Program-made: the position numbers and the translations under genes | Assembly: GCF_013114625.1 (NCBI RefSeq) | Contig: NZ_VTXD01000006.1 | Coordinates: forward strand, 103,638 to 167,637 | Reading direction: 5' to 3' | Length of the DNA: 64,000 nucleotides | Origin: Vibrio sp. 99-70-13A1 | Lineage (GTDB): Bacteria > Pseudomonadota > Gammaproteobacteria > Enterobacterales > Vibrionaceae | The notes under the pieces: generated by a model | What the model was told of the DNA's origin: nothing | The model's input: only the letters and a program-made list of their open reading frames with translations | Databases searched by the model: none | Shown: positions 37,362-46,101 of the stretch, piece after piece | How the letters are laid out: every line of letters starts with the position of its first letter | Numbering within the stretch: the first letter of the stretch is position 1

Positions 37362-37442
37362 TTAGTACATCATCGGCAGTGTCATTAGGCCAACAACTAC
37401 TGCGATCATTACAAGCCCTTGTTTTTGTGAAGAAGAAATCAT
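37362..37442 (-). CDS. 26-residue hydrophobic small protein
   Basis: Minus-strand ATG at 37442, seven bases after AAGGGG, encodes a 26-aa peptide beginning MISSSQKQGLVMIA and ending LMTLPMMY, TAA at 37362-37364. A polar start followed by about 17 hydrophobic residues predicts a single-span inner-membrane miniprotein. The good ribosome site and the adjacent strong terminator argue it is real. No family was recognised. Confidence 0.65.
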   Translation of the reverse strand: MISSSQKQGLVMIAVVVGLMTLPMMY

Positions 37443-38218
37443 AACACTGCCCCTTGATTTGGTTGATACTCTTTATGCTGATTAGAATAGCACTGTTTTT
37501 GGTGTTTATTCAAGCATTACTTTTGAAGTCTCCAAAAGTAGCATTAAAGTTTGCTTAAACTGGGTGGTTTTATCTATGTTTAGTTATTGTTTTGATGTGG
37601 TTGTTAATCGCTCTAAGTGCTTTTAAATTGAGCCTTTGTTTTTTAACTTATTGAAATTATATAAGTTTTCAATGTAATGAATATTGTTAATAGTTGTTAA
37701 AGTGTATTAATGGATTTCATGGTTGGGTATGTTGTACTGAGGCTTGTTTGTTGGTTTTTGCTAGGTTTATATGTTGGTTTTAAACTCATTGGAGCATTAT
37801 TTTCGTAGTTATTGATGTATTTTATTTAAATCTCGTTGATTTAAATGCTTGGTGGCGGTCTGATAGTTATTAACTTAACAAGTGACGCTTTGTGATTTTA
37901 ACTGTTTGTTTTGTATGTGGTTGTTGAGTTGATTTATATTTTTTAAAGGTTTCTTTAATCAAGGTTTTCGAGAAGGTGATTGAGGATGAGCTTAAAGTTA
38001 GTAAGCTCTGAAGGTGGAAATCGATCTCGCGGTGAATAATTGTCATAAAGTAGTTAAGGTCAGGAAATTAGAATAGTTCATTATTAAATTCTCTTATCTA
38101 ATTTTTACCGTAGCTTTTTAGTGGAACCGTAATCAAGATCCAATTTTGAAGCGCTGGCTCTTTACATCAAAGCCAGTGTGCCTAGACTGACCGCGATTTG
38201 TAGTAATAAGGTAAGCGT
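37443..38218. other. 776-bp gene-free, C-poor intergenic stretch
   Basis: No convincing ORF on either strand. A hand count of 37621-37860 gives 17 C, 50 G among 240 bases: about 28% GC and strongly skewed. It must carry the promoter of the 26-aa gene and of yhhN. An imperfect hairpin (CTGGCT 38154-38159 / AGCCAG 38171-38176) sits about 45 bp before yhhN. It could hold a non-coding RNA or decayed sequence; nothing specific was identified. Confidence 0.6.
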
Positions 38219-38839
38219 ATGTGGAGTTGGTTGGCGGTTTCATTAGCAAGTATTGGAGCTGTATCAGGTACGAAACATGGGTTTATCGCTCAGTCCTTAC
38301 TGTATAAAATTTTCACCTTTGCCTTGCTGATCATCATTGCCATGACTCAAGCTCCTATCTATGAGCATACTTATTGGATAGTGGGTGGTTTAGGCGTTTC
38401 TGCACTTGCTGATACTTTGCATACCCTAAAGCGAAAACGTACTTTTCATTTTCTTTGTTTCCTAGTTGCTCAACTGTGTTACAGCAAAGCATTTTGGCTT
38501 CAATTGTCCGGAGAAATGGTCTGGTGGCTCTTTGCCTTACTACTTGCCGCAAGTATTGTCGCTTTCTTCTTGTTGCTTCCACAGCTAGATAAATTGGTAT
38601 TCCCAGTTGTTATTATGGGAATTATGCTTATCCAACTGTCTTGGGCGTCAGGGGAAGTGTGGTTAACCTCACCAACGCTTGCGAGTGGTATCGGTTTCGC
38701 CGGTGCATGTGTATTGCTGCTTTCAGCCCTAGCCTATGCACTGAATAGCTATCGCAGCCCTATCCGCCGTTCCTATGTTTGGGTCACAGGCAGCTACTTT
38801 TTAGCACACGGATTAATTGTTTCATCGCTTGTTCTTTAG
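38219..38839 (+). CDS. yhhN: YhhN family membrane protein (lysoplasmalogenase-like)
   Basis: 206 aa with about eight hydrophobic segments. The family layout is visible: KIFTFALLIIIA early, GGLGVSALADTL in the middle, and RRSYVWVTGSYFLAHGLIVSS at the end. YhhN/TMEM86 proteins include lysoplasmalogenases; bacterial members are mostly uncharacterised. Located near but not adjacent to yhhM and yhhL, which are neighbours in E. coli. A 9-bp dyad (38844-38852 / 38872-38880) follows without a T run. Confidence 0.8.
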   Translation: MWSWLAVSLASIGAVSGTKHGFIAQSLLYKIFTFALLIIIAMTQAPIYEHTYWIVGGLGVSALADTLHTLKRKRTFHFLCFLVAQLCYSKAFWLQLSGEMVWWLFALLLAASIVAFFLLLPQLDKLVFPVVIMGIMLIQLSWASGEVWLTSPTLASGIGFAGACVLLLSALAYALNSYRSPIRRSYVWVTGSYFLAHGLIVSSLVL

Positions 38840-39065
38840 CTGTTAGCTCATTACTCGGCTAAGGTTTTACCAATGAGCTAGAGTGGCGACATTTTCAATA
38901 TTCTAAACAAGGGCTGACTACTGGCATTTATTGTGAATAGAGACTATCTACACCGTGTCGTGCACTCAGATCCGTCATTAATTAATTAAATCCTGTTTAG
39001 CATCAAATTGCTTTTTTCGTACATCAGTATTCTGTGTCTTCGTTGATTAAAATGAGACTCATACG

Positions 39066-39302
39066 ATGACAACTGAAATTCATGCCCATAATGTTTTAAA
39101 CCTGCTGAATGAAACTCCTCTGACACGAGCTGAACTTGAAACAGTATTGGCAGAGCAGTATGGAGCCGATGCCCGCTTTCATACCTGTAAACTCAACGAC
39201 TTAGATTTAGACCGTTTATTGACCTTCTTTCTAAAGATGGAAAAAGTAGTGCTCGTAGGTGACAAGCTAAGCACAAACATGAACCGTGTGTGCAGTCACT
39301 AA
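39066..39302 (+). CDS. yecH: YecH family protein (DUF2492)
   Basis: 78 aa small soluble protein. It begins IHAHNVLNLLNETPLTRAEL and includes AEQYGADARFHTCKLNDLDLDRLLTFF, characteristic of YecH. The His and Cys residues (HAHN, FHTC, the C-terminal CSH) have been suggested to bind metal. Function unknown. Confidence 0.85.
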   Translation: MTTEIHAHNVLNLLNETPLTRAELETVLAEQYGADARFHTCKLNDLDLDRLLTFFLKMEKVVLVGDKLSTNMNRVCSH

Positions 39303-39382
39303 GTTTATTATTGCGTACTAGTTCATTGATATGCTTTGATTTTTTGGTTTTATAATCTCTGAAATAATAGTGTGTCTAGAGT

Positions 39383-39432
39383 TCGAAAAGCGAGATTGAG
39401 GCTGCTATACTCCGCGCAACTTCGCTTTTCGA
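39383..39432. promoter_or_regulatory. Promoter-like segment bracketed by an 11-bp inverted repeat, before yhgN
   Basis: TCGAAAAGCGA (39383-39393) and TCGCTTTTCGA (39422-39432) are perfect inverted copies. A -10-like TATACT (39406-39411) lies between them, with TTCGAA (39382-39387) 18 bp upstream as a weak -35. The right arm lies about ten bases before the yhgN ATG, so an mRNA hairpin or a regulator site is possible. Confidence 0.5.
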
Positions 39433-39442
39433 GACAAACCTT

Positions 39443-40027
39443 ATGGAAATCTTATCCGCAGCTACCATGCTGTTTCTTATTATGGATCCGCTTGGTAATT
39501 TACCAATCGTCCTTTCTATCCTTAAGCATATTGACCCAAAGCGTCGCCGTATCGTTCTTGTCCGAGAGCTGATCTTTGCACTCATAATCCTGCTGCTATT
39601 CTTATTCGCAGGTCAAAGCATCATGAACTTCTTACATGTTCAGCCTGAAACCTTAAGTATTTCTGGCGGTATTATTCTATTCATTATTGCCATTAAGATG
39701 ATTTTCCCAAGCGCAGGTAGCATTACAGGGTTAGCGGCAGGTGAAGAGCCGTTTATCGTGCCAATGGCTATTCCTATGATTGCGGGTCCATCGGTGATTG
39801 CTGCATTGATTCTGCTTTCGACACAGCACCCTGACAACATGTTAGAGCTCTCGGGCGCGGTTATGCTGGCGTGGGGCGCGACCTTCTTTATTTTGATGTT
39901 TAATGGCTTCTTCCTACGAATCTTAGGAGAGAGAGGCTTGAAGGCGATAGAACGTTTGATGGGCTTGTTGCTAGTTATGCTTTCGACTCAGATGTTCCTA
40001 GATGGTGTAAAAGGCTACCTTGGGTAG
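39443..40027 (+). CDS. yhgN: MarC/YhgN family membrane protein
   Basis: 194 aa with six predicted membrane segments. It starts EILSAATMLFLIMDPLGNLPIVLSIL and contains PFIVPMAIPMIAGPSVIAALILL, MarC-family signatures; length and sequence fit the YhgN subfamily. Annotated as a NAAT-type transporter, but activity is unproven. A bidirectional terminator follows, shared with the convergent DUF1145 gene. Confidence 0.88.
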   Translation: MEILSAATMLFLIMDPLGNLPIVLSILKHIDPKRRRIVLVRELIFALIILLLFLFAGQSIMNFLHVQPETLSISGGIILFIIAIKMIFPSAGSITGLAAGEEPFIVPMAIPMIAGPSVIAALILLSTQHPDNMLELSGAVMLAWGATFFILMFNGFFLRILGERGLKAIERLMGLLLVMLSTQMFLDGVKGYLG

Positions 40028-40047
40028 TTTCTAAGTTAATTGAATAC

Positions 40048-40077
40048 AAAAAGGCAGCTCAAGTGAGCTGCCTTTTT
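40048..40077. terminator. Bidirectional terminator between yhgN and yhhL
   Basis: Thirteen-bp perfect stem 40048-40060 / 40065-40077, loop AAGT, flanked by A and T runs. Confidence 0.92.
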
Positions 40078-40149
40078 GTTTGCTTTTCTAAATTTGGGGT
40101 CTCTCTTAATAAGGAGTCGTTTCCCTAAAAGATTTTTACATGAATCTGG

Positions 40150-40416
40150 TTACATCATGTGTTTGCGTCGGATATCAAGCAATGCAAAAATGCCAAAAAT
40201 TAGAATTGACCACTTCTCCCAACGACTCATCGATATTTTGTCGCCAAAAGCTCCAATGAAAATCAACATTTGCAAACCATGCATGAAAAACAAAAATGCC
40301 GTCATGATGTATAGCGCAATCGCTGAGTTACCAGGGAAAGGGTTAAATATATTGATGATTAAAACTAGCCAAACAAAAGCAATTGCTGCTTTGGCTAAGG
40401 TAAGCAATATTTTCAT
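40150..40416 (-). CDS. yhhL: DUF1145 family membrane protein (YhhL)
   Basis: 88 aa with three hydrophobic segments (about 8-23, 35-58, 68-82), and the family patch NPFPGNSAIALYIMTAFLFF. Follows rsmD by 17 bp on the minus strand, the order seen in E. coli, so it is co-transcribed with the 16S rRNA methyltransferase gene. Function unknown. A plus-strand ORF across the same bases is a shadow. Confidence 0.87.
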   Translation of the reverse strand: MKILLTLAKAAIAFVWLVLIINIFNPFPGNSAIALYIMTAFLFFMHGLQMLIFIGAFGDKISMSRWEKWSILIFGIFALLDIRRKHMM

Positions 40417-40433
40417 TCTGTTGCCCTATCTAT

Positions 40434-41048
40434 TTATGATTCTTCGGATTCAGCTAGTGTTCTATTGAACAGTCGGTAACTGGATTGACCGGTTGTTTTA
40501 TCTCGGTACAGCTCCCAGTTTTCTGGCATGGACTCTAGCGTGAGCTCTTTTTCTGTCTCCACATAGATGATTGCATCATCAGTGAGCCAGCCATTTTTCT
40601 CAAGTAGTTGAACCGTTTCTGCGAGTAAGCCTTTACGGAAAGGTGGATCAATAAACACCAGATCATGTGGCGTACCTTGATTGCGAAGGTAAGAAAGCGC
40701 ATCAGTATTCACAACGTTAATATTGTCAGCTTTTAATTCTTTCGCATTATCCGATAGCTGTTTTGCTGCCTTTGGGTTCATTTCCAGCAAAGTGACAAGC
40801 TTAGCTTGGCGTGAAGCCGCTTCAAAGCCTAAGCCACCAGAGCCGGAGAAAACGTCTAAGCATGTGGAATGAGGTACTTCTTGGGCTAACCAATTGAAAA
40901 GCGTTTCTTTTACGCGATCAATGGTTGGTCGTAACCCTTCTAAGTCATGAACTGGGAGTTTTCTTCCTCTCCAAGAGCCACTGATGATTCGAACAAAGCC
41001 ACCTGATGGCTTTTTTTGTGATGTGTTTTGCTGGCGACGTCTTACCAT
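40434..41048 (-). CDS. rsmD: 16S rRNA m2G966 methyltransferase
   Basis: 204 aa. SAM-dependent methyltransferase modifying G966 of 16S rRNA. Motifs: RIISGSWRGRKL, RPTIDRVKETLFNWL, SAM loop LDVFSGSGGLGFEAASR, and the catalytic FIDPPF. Divergent from ftsY with a 230-bp shared upstream region, as in other gammaproteobacteria. Confidence 0.95.
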   Translation of the reverse strand: MVRRRQQNTSQKKPSGGFVRIISGSWRGRKLPVHDLEGLRPTIDRVKETLFNWLAQEVPHSTCLDVFSGSGGLGFEAASRQAKLVTLLEMNPKAAKQLSDNAKELKADNINVVNTDALSYLRNQGTPHDLVFIDPPFRKGLLAETVQLLEKNGWLTDDAIIYVETEKELTLESMPENWELYRDKTTGQSSYRLFNRTLAESEES

Positions 41049-41278
41049 AGATTTTTTGACCGCTAATAAAGTGATACTATACCGAGCCCAAATTTAATTT
41101 GGCTCGGGTATTAAATAAATTTGCAATGACAAAGTGTAGCAAGCTAAACGAAAAGTTATCACTGCTTTGTCATTTTTCTTTACTATTCGCTTATGCAAAA
41201 TACGAATTGCATCAGTAGCGTAAAGAGTCGCGTGCATTAGTCAATATAGTTAATAAGTAGATCTAGGGAACCCCTCTG

Positions 41279-42577
41279 ATGGCGGAAAAAAAGAAGCGCG
41301 GTTTATTATCGTGGCTTGGCTTTGGTGAAGAAGAACAAAGCCCACAAACGCAAAACGAATCAAAAGCAGAACAGCCGGCAGAATTAGAAAAAGAGGTTGT
41401 TGAAGCAAAAATTGTTGAAACAGAAGAATCTCAGGTTGAACCAGAGCAAAACAAACTAGTTGAGCAACCAGAAGCAGATCTGGAAGTCGAATCCAATCAG
41501 GAAGAGATTCAGGAACAAGGACTTGAACCTGTAGAAGAGGAACCTAACACTGAGCTAGCAGAAGCAGAAGCAGAAGCAGAAGCAGAAGCAGAAGCAGAAG
41601 CAGAAGCAGAAGCAGAAGCACCAGTTGTTCCTCGTGTTCAAGAACAAGAAAAACCAACTGAAAGCTTTTTTACACGATTAAAGCGCAGCTTAAGCCGTAC
41701 TAAAGCAAATATTGGTGCTGGCTTCTTTGGTCTATTCAAAGGCAAAGAGATTGATGAAGATCTTTTTGAAGAGTTGGAAGAACAGCTATTAATTGCTGAT
41801 GTTGGTATGCCAACAACCGTAAAGATCATTGAAAACTTAACAGATAAAGCAACACGTCAAGATTTGAAAGATGGCGAGGCGTTATACGGTCTGTTAAAAG
41901 AAGAGATGGCTGAAATTTTAAGCCAAGTTGAACAACCACTAGTCGTGGATACTACGAAAACGCCTTACGTTATTTTAATGGTAGGTGTGAACGGGGTAGG
42001 TAAAACAACCACTATTGGTAAACTAGCGAAACAGTTCCAAGGTGAAGGCAAAAAAGTCATGCTTGCTGCGGGCGACACATTCCGTGCGGCTGCGGTTGAA
42101 CAGCTACAAGTATGGGGTGAACGTAACAACGTACCTGTTATTGCTCAACACACTGGTGCTGACAGTGCTTCCGTGATTTATGATGCGATTGAAGCCGCTA
42201 AAGCGCGTGGTGTAGATGTGGTTATCGCAGATACTGCTGGTCGCTTGCAAAACAAGAGCAACTTGATGGAAGAGTTACGCAAAATTGTACGCGTAATGAA
42301 GAAAATTGATGATTCAGCACCACATGAAATTATGCTGACATTGGATGCTGGTACTGGTCAAAATGCGATTAGCCAAGCGAAGCTATTCAGCGAAGTGGCG
42401 CCTGTAACTGGGATTACGTTGACTAAACTGGATGGAACAGCAAAAGGTGGCGTTATCTTCTCTATCGCTGATCAATTCCAAATTCCAATTCGTTTTATTG
42501 GGGTTGGTGAAGGTATCGATGATTTACGTCCGTTTGAATCTCAAGATTTCATCGAAGCGTTATTCAGCCGAGAATAA
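41279..42577 (+). CDS. ftsY: Signal recognition particle receptor FtsY
   Basis: 432-aa SRP receptor GTPase targeting ribosomes to the inner membrane. A long acidic N-terminal A domain (1-125) includes a pure Ala-Glu repeat. The NG domain follows: GVNGVGKTTTIGKLAKQ (G1), DTFRAAAVEQL, DTAGRLQ (G3), TKLDGTAKGG (G4) and closing GEGIDDLRPF. First gene of ftsY-ftsE-ftsX-rpoH. The AE run is coded by identical GCAGAA hexamers, a slippage-prone tract. Confidence 0.96.
   Translation: MAEKKKRGLLSWLGFGEEEQSPQTQNESKAEQPAELEKEVVEAKIVETEESQVEPEQNKLVEQPEADLEVESNQEEIQEQGLEPVEEEPNTELAEAEAEAEAEAEAEAEAEAEAPVVPRVQEQEKPTESFFTRLKRSLSRTKANIGAGFFGLFKGKEIDEDLFEELEEQLLIADVGMPTTVKIIENLTDKATRQDLKDGEALYGLLKEEMAEILSQVEQPLVVDTTKTPYVILMVGVNGVGKTTTIGKLAKQFQGEGKKVMLAAGDTFRAAAVEQLQVWGERNNVPVIAQHTGADSASVIYDAIEAAKARGVDVVIADTAGRLQNKSNLMEELRKIVRVMKKIDDSAPHEIMLTLDAGTGQNAISQAKLFSEVAPVTGITLTKLDGTAKGGVIFSIADQFQIPIRFIGVGEGIDDLRPFESQDFIEALFSRE
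41558..41620 (+). repeat. Hexanucleotide repeat (GCAGAA)10 inside ftsY
   Basis: Ten consecutive GCAGAA units plus a final GCA encode (Ala-Glu)10-Ala in the acidic domain. Gain or loss of units keeps the reading frame. Confidence 0.97.
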
Positions 42578-42670
42578 TAATTCTTGCCGTGAGTTTACGT
42601 AGTAAAGTGTTTTAAACGTTAAAGTACTACGATTTAAATTTGATAGTAGTGATCGTAAGAGGAATGTTCG

Positions 42671-43345
42671 GTGATCAAATTTCAGCAAGTGAGTAAAGCC
42701 TACCGAGGCGGGCGCCAAGCATTACAAAAAGTGGATTTTCACCTTCGACGTGGTGAAATGGCTTTTTTAGGTGGTCACTCAGGGGCGGGTAAAAGTACCT
42801 TGTTGAAATTGATCTGTGCGATTGAACGTCCAACTGATGGGAAAATTCGTTTTAACGATCACGATATCACTCGTATCCCCTCTAAAGATATTCCGTTTTT
42901 ACGCCGTAATATCGGTATCGTTTTTCAAGATCACCGACTACTTATGGACCGCTCTATTTTTGACAATGTCGCACTGCCAATGCGTATTGAATCGATTTCA
43001 GAAAATGAGATAAAACGTAGAGTTAATGCCGCACTTGATAAAACGGATCTATTGGATAAAGCCCGTTGTTTACCAAGCCAGCTTTCTGGTGGTGAGCAGC
43101 AACGAGTCGGTATTGCACGAGCTGTAGTAAACCGTCCAACGTTACTTCTAGCCGATGAGCCTACCGGCAACTTAGATCCAGAGCTTTCCAACCGAGTATT
43201 ACGACTTTTTGAAGAGTTTAACCGTGCAGGCGTTACTATTCTTTTAGCAACACATGATGTGGGGTTAGTGAATACTCGCCCTCAATATCGCCATCTTGAA
43301 CTGAACCAAGGTTTTTTGAGTGAGGTTGAAGATTATGGCAGGTAA
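42671..43345 (+). CDS. ftsE: Cell-division ABC ATPase FtsE
   Basis: 224-aa ABC ATPase which with FtsX activates septal peptidoglycan hydrolysis through EnvC at the divisome. Walker [16 protein letters not shown]-loop IVFQDHRLL, signature [14 protein letters not shown], Walker [14 protein letters not shown]-loop ATHDVGL. The start is GTG 42671. Its 3' end overlaps ftsX by 11 bp. Confidence 0.96.
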   Translation: MIKFQQVSKAYRGGRQALQKVDFHLRRGEMAFLGGHSGAGKSTLLKLICAIERPTDGKIRFNDHDITRIPSKDIPFLRRNIGIVFQDHRLLMDRSIFDNVALPMRIESISENEIKRRVNAALDKTDLLDKARCLPSQLSGGEQQRVGIARAVVNRPTLLLADEPTGNLDPELSNRVLRLFEEFNRAGVTILLATHDVGLVNTRPQYRHLELNQGFLSEVEDYGR

Positions 43346-44309
43346 CAAACGTCTCAAAAAGCCGGCGCCGAAAGCGAGTAGAGCCAATAATCGACCTGCC
43401 AGTGATGGCTTTTTTAGAATTCATTTAAAACAAGCAAAATCCTCTTTTTCTGAATTATGGCAAAGACCAATTGGTAACATTTTAACGCTCGCAGTTATCT
43501 CTATGGCGTTGGCTATGCCTGCTTGCTTGTACTTATTGGGAAAAAATATCAGCGAAGTCGCAAAAGATGTCGCAAGCCCGTCACAAATAAGTGCTTACAT
43601 AGAAGAAGGCACACCAGAACCAAGAGTGATGGTGCTGAAAGATGAAATTGAAAGTTGGGATCAGGTTGCGCTAGTTGAATATATTTCACCGCAACAGGGC
43701 TTAGAAGAGTTAAGCCAGTATTCCGGTTTTGATGACGCATTATCATTGTTGGATGATTATTCTCTGCCTGGTGTTTTAGTTATTACACCAAGTGTTGAAG
43801 ATAATTCAGCAACAAAAAGTATATCGAGCAAAGTTAAGCAACAACCTTCTATTACGGATGTTCGATTAGATGAAGATTGGTTAGCAAGGCTTGATGCTAT
43901 TAAAGCGTTAGCTGCTGTTATCGTGATCACCCTGACATTACTGATGCTTGGAGCGGTATTCTTAATTATTGGTAATACGCTGCGCTTTAATGTTTTGGCA
44001 CGAAAAGAAGAAATTCAAACCATGAAGTTAATTGGCGCAACGGACAGCTTTATTCTGCGCCCTTACCTTTATTCAGGTATGTGGTTTGGTGTATTAGGCG
44101 CCGTGACGGCATGGGTAATGACAGCATTAATTACGATACTACTGAATGGTGCGGTGGACGAACTGGCTCAGTTATACGATAGCCACTTCAGATTGATTGG
44201 ACTAAGCTGGGATGAATCTCTTTTGCTATTAATAGTAGGTACCTTGTTAGGCAGTGTTGCAGCTCGGCTTTCAGCGCAGCGACACCTAAAAGAAATTGAA
44301 CCAGTTTAG
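43335..44309 (+). CDS. ftsX: Cell-division membrane protein FtsX
   Basis: Permease-like partner of FtsE, 324 aa from ATG 43335 ([13 protein letters not shown]); a GTG five codons earlier is possible. Cytoplasmic basic N-terminus, first membrane segment ~45-65, a periplasmic domain, then three more segments; RKEEIQTMKLIGATDSFILRPY is the conserved cytoplasmic loop. Overlaps ftsE and precedes rpoH by 176 bp. Confidence 0.95.
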   Translation: MAGNKRLKKPAPKASRANNRPASDGFFRIHLKQAKSSFSELWQRPIGNILTLAVISMALAMPACLYLLGKNISEVAKDVASPSQISAYIEEGTPEPRVMVLKDEIESWDQVALVEYISPQQGLEELSQYSGFDDALSLLDDYSLPGVLVITPSVEDNSATKSISSKVKQQPSITDVRLDEDWLARLDAIKALAAVIVITLTLLMLGAVFLIIGNTLRFNVLARKEEIQTMKLIGATDSFILRPYLYSGMWFGVLGAVTAWVMTALITILLNGAVDELAQLYDSHFRLIGLSWDESLLLLIVGTLLGSVAARLSAQRHLKEIEPV

Positions 44310-44485
44310 TTGAATGCGGTCATATTTAGACAAAAAATAGGCAAGTATTACCCAGTAATTGCCTTGTATAGACGAAATGATTATGCATAATAACTTCCCC
44401 CTCCTTGAATCCTGTTCATTTTAGGTTCAAGATTAGCGGGTTTAATAGCAAAAATACTCCAGATCAGCGATTGATGAGGAACCGA

Positions 44486-45340
44486 ATGGCAAACGCGTAT
44501 CAAATGTCTCTAGTTACACAAGATAGTTTAGACAGCTATATCCGTTCAGCGAACAGCTACCCAATGCTGAAACCTGAAGAGGAACGTGAACTTGCAGAAA
44601 GACTACATTACAAAGGTGAGATTGATGCTGCGAAAGGCTTGATCCTTTCTCACTTGAGATTCGTTGTGCACGTAGCGAGAGGTTACTCTGGTTACGGGTT
44701 ACCAATGGCAGACCTCGTTCAAGAGGGTAATATCGGCTTGATGAAGGCGGTTAAACGCTTTAATCCAGAAGTTGGTGTTCGATTAGTCTCCTTCGCGGTT
44801 CACTGGATCAAAGCTGAAATTCACGAGTATGTATTGCGTAATTGGCGTATCGTTAAGATCGCAACGACAAAAGCTCAGCGTAAATTGTTCTTCAACCTAC
44901 GTAAGTCTAAAAAGCGTTTAGGTTGGTTCAATAATGGCGAAGTGGAAACGGTCGCTCGCGAATTAGGTGTTGAGCCTTCTGAAGTTCGAGAGATGGAATC
45001 TCGCCTTGCTGCGCAAGATGCCACATTCGAAGCTCCAATGGATGATGATGACTCAAGTTCAGCGTATACCGCTCCTGTTTACTACTTAGAAGATAAAGCG
45101 TCTGATGTAGCGGATACAGTCGAAGCTGCGAACTGGGAATCACATACGAACAACCGTTTAGGTTTAGCGTTAGCAAGCTTAGATGAGAGAAGTCAGCATA
45201 TTGTGCGTTCTCGTTGGTTGGATGATGAGAAATCAACCCTTCAAGATCTTGCGGATACTTACGGTATTTCAGCAGAGCGTGTTCGTCAGCTAGAAAAAAA
45301 TGCGATGAAGAAGCTTAAATTGGCGGTAGGTGACTTTTAG
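44486..45340 (+). CDS. rpoH: Heat-shock sigma factor RpoH (sigma-32)
   Basis: 284 aa from ATG 44486 ([15 protein letters not shown]), with GAGGA upstream; the upstream in-frame ATG would add 27 non-family residues. Region 2 ([26 protein letters not shown]), the RpoH box [17 protein letters not shown], and region 4 HTH ([27 protein letters not shown]) are clear. It directs transcription of chaperones and proteases. A terminator follows. I did not test for an RNA thermometer. Confidence 0.96.
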   Translation: MANAYQMSLVTQDSLDSYIRSANSYPMLKPEEERELAERLHYKGEIDAAKGLILSHLRFVVHVARGYSGYGLPMADLVQEGNIGLMKAVKRFNPEVGVRLVSFAVHWIKAEIHEYVLRNWRIVKIATTKAQRKLFFNLRKSKKRLGWFNNGEVETVARELGVEPSEVREMESRLAAQDATFEAPMDDDDSSSAYTAPVYYLEDKASDVADTVEAANWESHTNNRLGLALASLDERSQHIVRSRWLDDEKSTLQDLADTYGISAERVRQLEKNAMKKLKLAVGDF

Positions 45341-45381
45341 TCCTTTCGCATGATATGCATTTGATGCATGCAAGTTTATAT

Positions 45382-45413
45382 AAAGCCGAGATCGAGAGAT
45401 CTCGGCTTTTTTA
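45382..45413 (+). terminator. Terminator after rpoH
   Basis: Twelve-bp perfect stem 45382-45393 / 45398-45409, loop GAGA, followed by TTTT-type tract. Confidence 0.92.
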
Positions 45414-45758
45414 TTTGGATCGCAAAAGTAACAGAAGTGATCGATATTACTTCAATGAAAATGTGGATAACTCTGTGAGAAGTTTATTTATCACTTGTCG
45501 AAAAGCAGGGTGTTATAAGGCTACAGAGCGATTTCCCTAGTGGGGATATGTTTCCATTCACACACAGTTAGATCAGGATCATTACTACATCTAGTGGATC
45601 TATTTTTGAAAAGACACTTTATTCACGCAATCCACAGTTTTATCCACAAATGATGGAAAAGTGATCATTGGTGGATAACCTTAATAACTGGATGTGATTG
45701 TTCGTCTTGGGATAGGTTACAATGGCAGCAAATAAAAATAGCCATAAAAGAGAAGGTA
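45414..45758. other. Gene-free stretch with a cluster of DnaA boxes
   Basis: 345 bp between the rpoH terminator and glpE. Two perfect TTATCCACA boxes: 45462-45470 (minus) and 45640-45648 (plus); a one-mismatch box at 45670-45678 (minus); a two-mismatch CAATCCACA at 45628-45636. Five GATC sites occur at 45439, 45571, 45577, 45597 and 45663. The glpE promoter must lie near the end. No ORF looks real. Confidence 0.7.
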
Positions 45759-46079
45759 ATGGACCAATTTAAGCATATCGATGTTCAAGGTGCGCAAGCT
45801 TTGATTCAGCAAAAAGAAGCAAGGCTAGTGGATATTAGAGACCCACAATCTTTTGCTGTTGCTCATCCGGAAACGGCATATCATTTAACGAACGATACTA
45901 TGGTCTCGTTCATGGATGAGGTAGAGTTTGAACAACCGGTTTTAGTGATGTGCTATCACGGGATCAGTAGCCAAGGTGCCGCTCAATATTTAGTGAATCA
46001 AGGTTTTGAAGAGGTATACAGTGTCGATGGTGGCTTTGAAGCATGGCATCGATCTGAATTACCCGTGATTACTGGCTAG
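45759..46079 (+). CDS. glpE: Thiosulfate sulfurtransferase (rhodanese) GlpE
   Basis: 106-aa single rhodanese domain. Active-site Cys65 in [14 protein letters not shown]-terminal motif [12 protein letters not shown]. Transfers sulfane sulfur from thiosulfate to cyanide or a protein thiol in the cytoplasm. 22 bp upstream of glpG, the order of the E. coli glpEGR region, though no glpR follows here. Confidence 0.94.
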   Translation: MDQFKHIDVQGAQALIQQKEARLVDIRDPQSFAVAHPETAYHLTNDTMVSFMDEVEFEQPVLVMCYHGISSQGAAQYLVNQGFEEVYSVDGGFEAWHRSELPVITG

Positions 46080-46101
46080 AAAGCCGCAAGCGAGAGGAAA
46101 T

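Noticed and set aside
37840..37960. Possible integron attC-like sequence (TAACAAGTGACGC, G/T-rich stretch)
   Set aside because: No paired GTTRRRY core sites or foldable R/L boxes could be aligned, and no integrase or cassettes are near.
40076..40468. 130-codon plus-strand ORF opposite yhhL
   Set aside because: Antisense shadow of the DUF1145 gene with no recognisable protein features or ribosome site.
45462..45678. Chromosomal origin or a crtS-type replication-control site
   Set aside because: No dnaA, dnaN, gidA or rctB-linked genes adjoin it, and I cannot verify a crtS consensus; kept only as a DnaA-box cluster.
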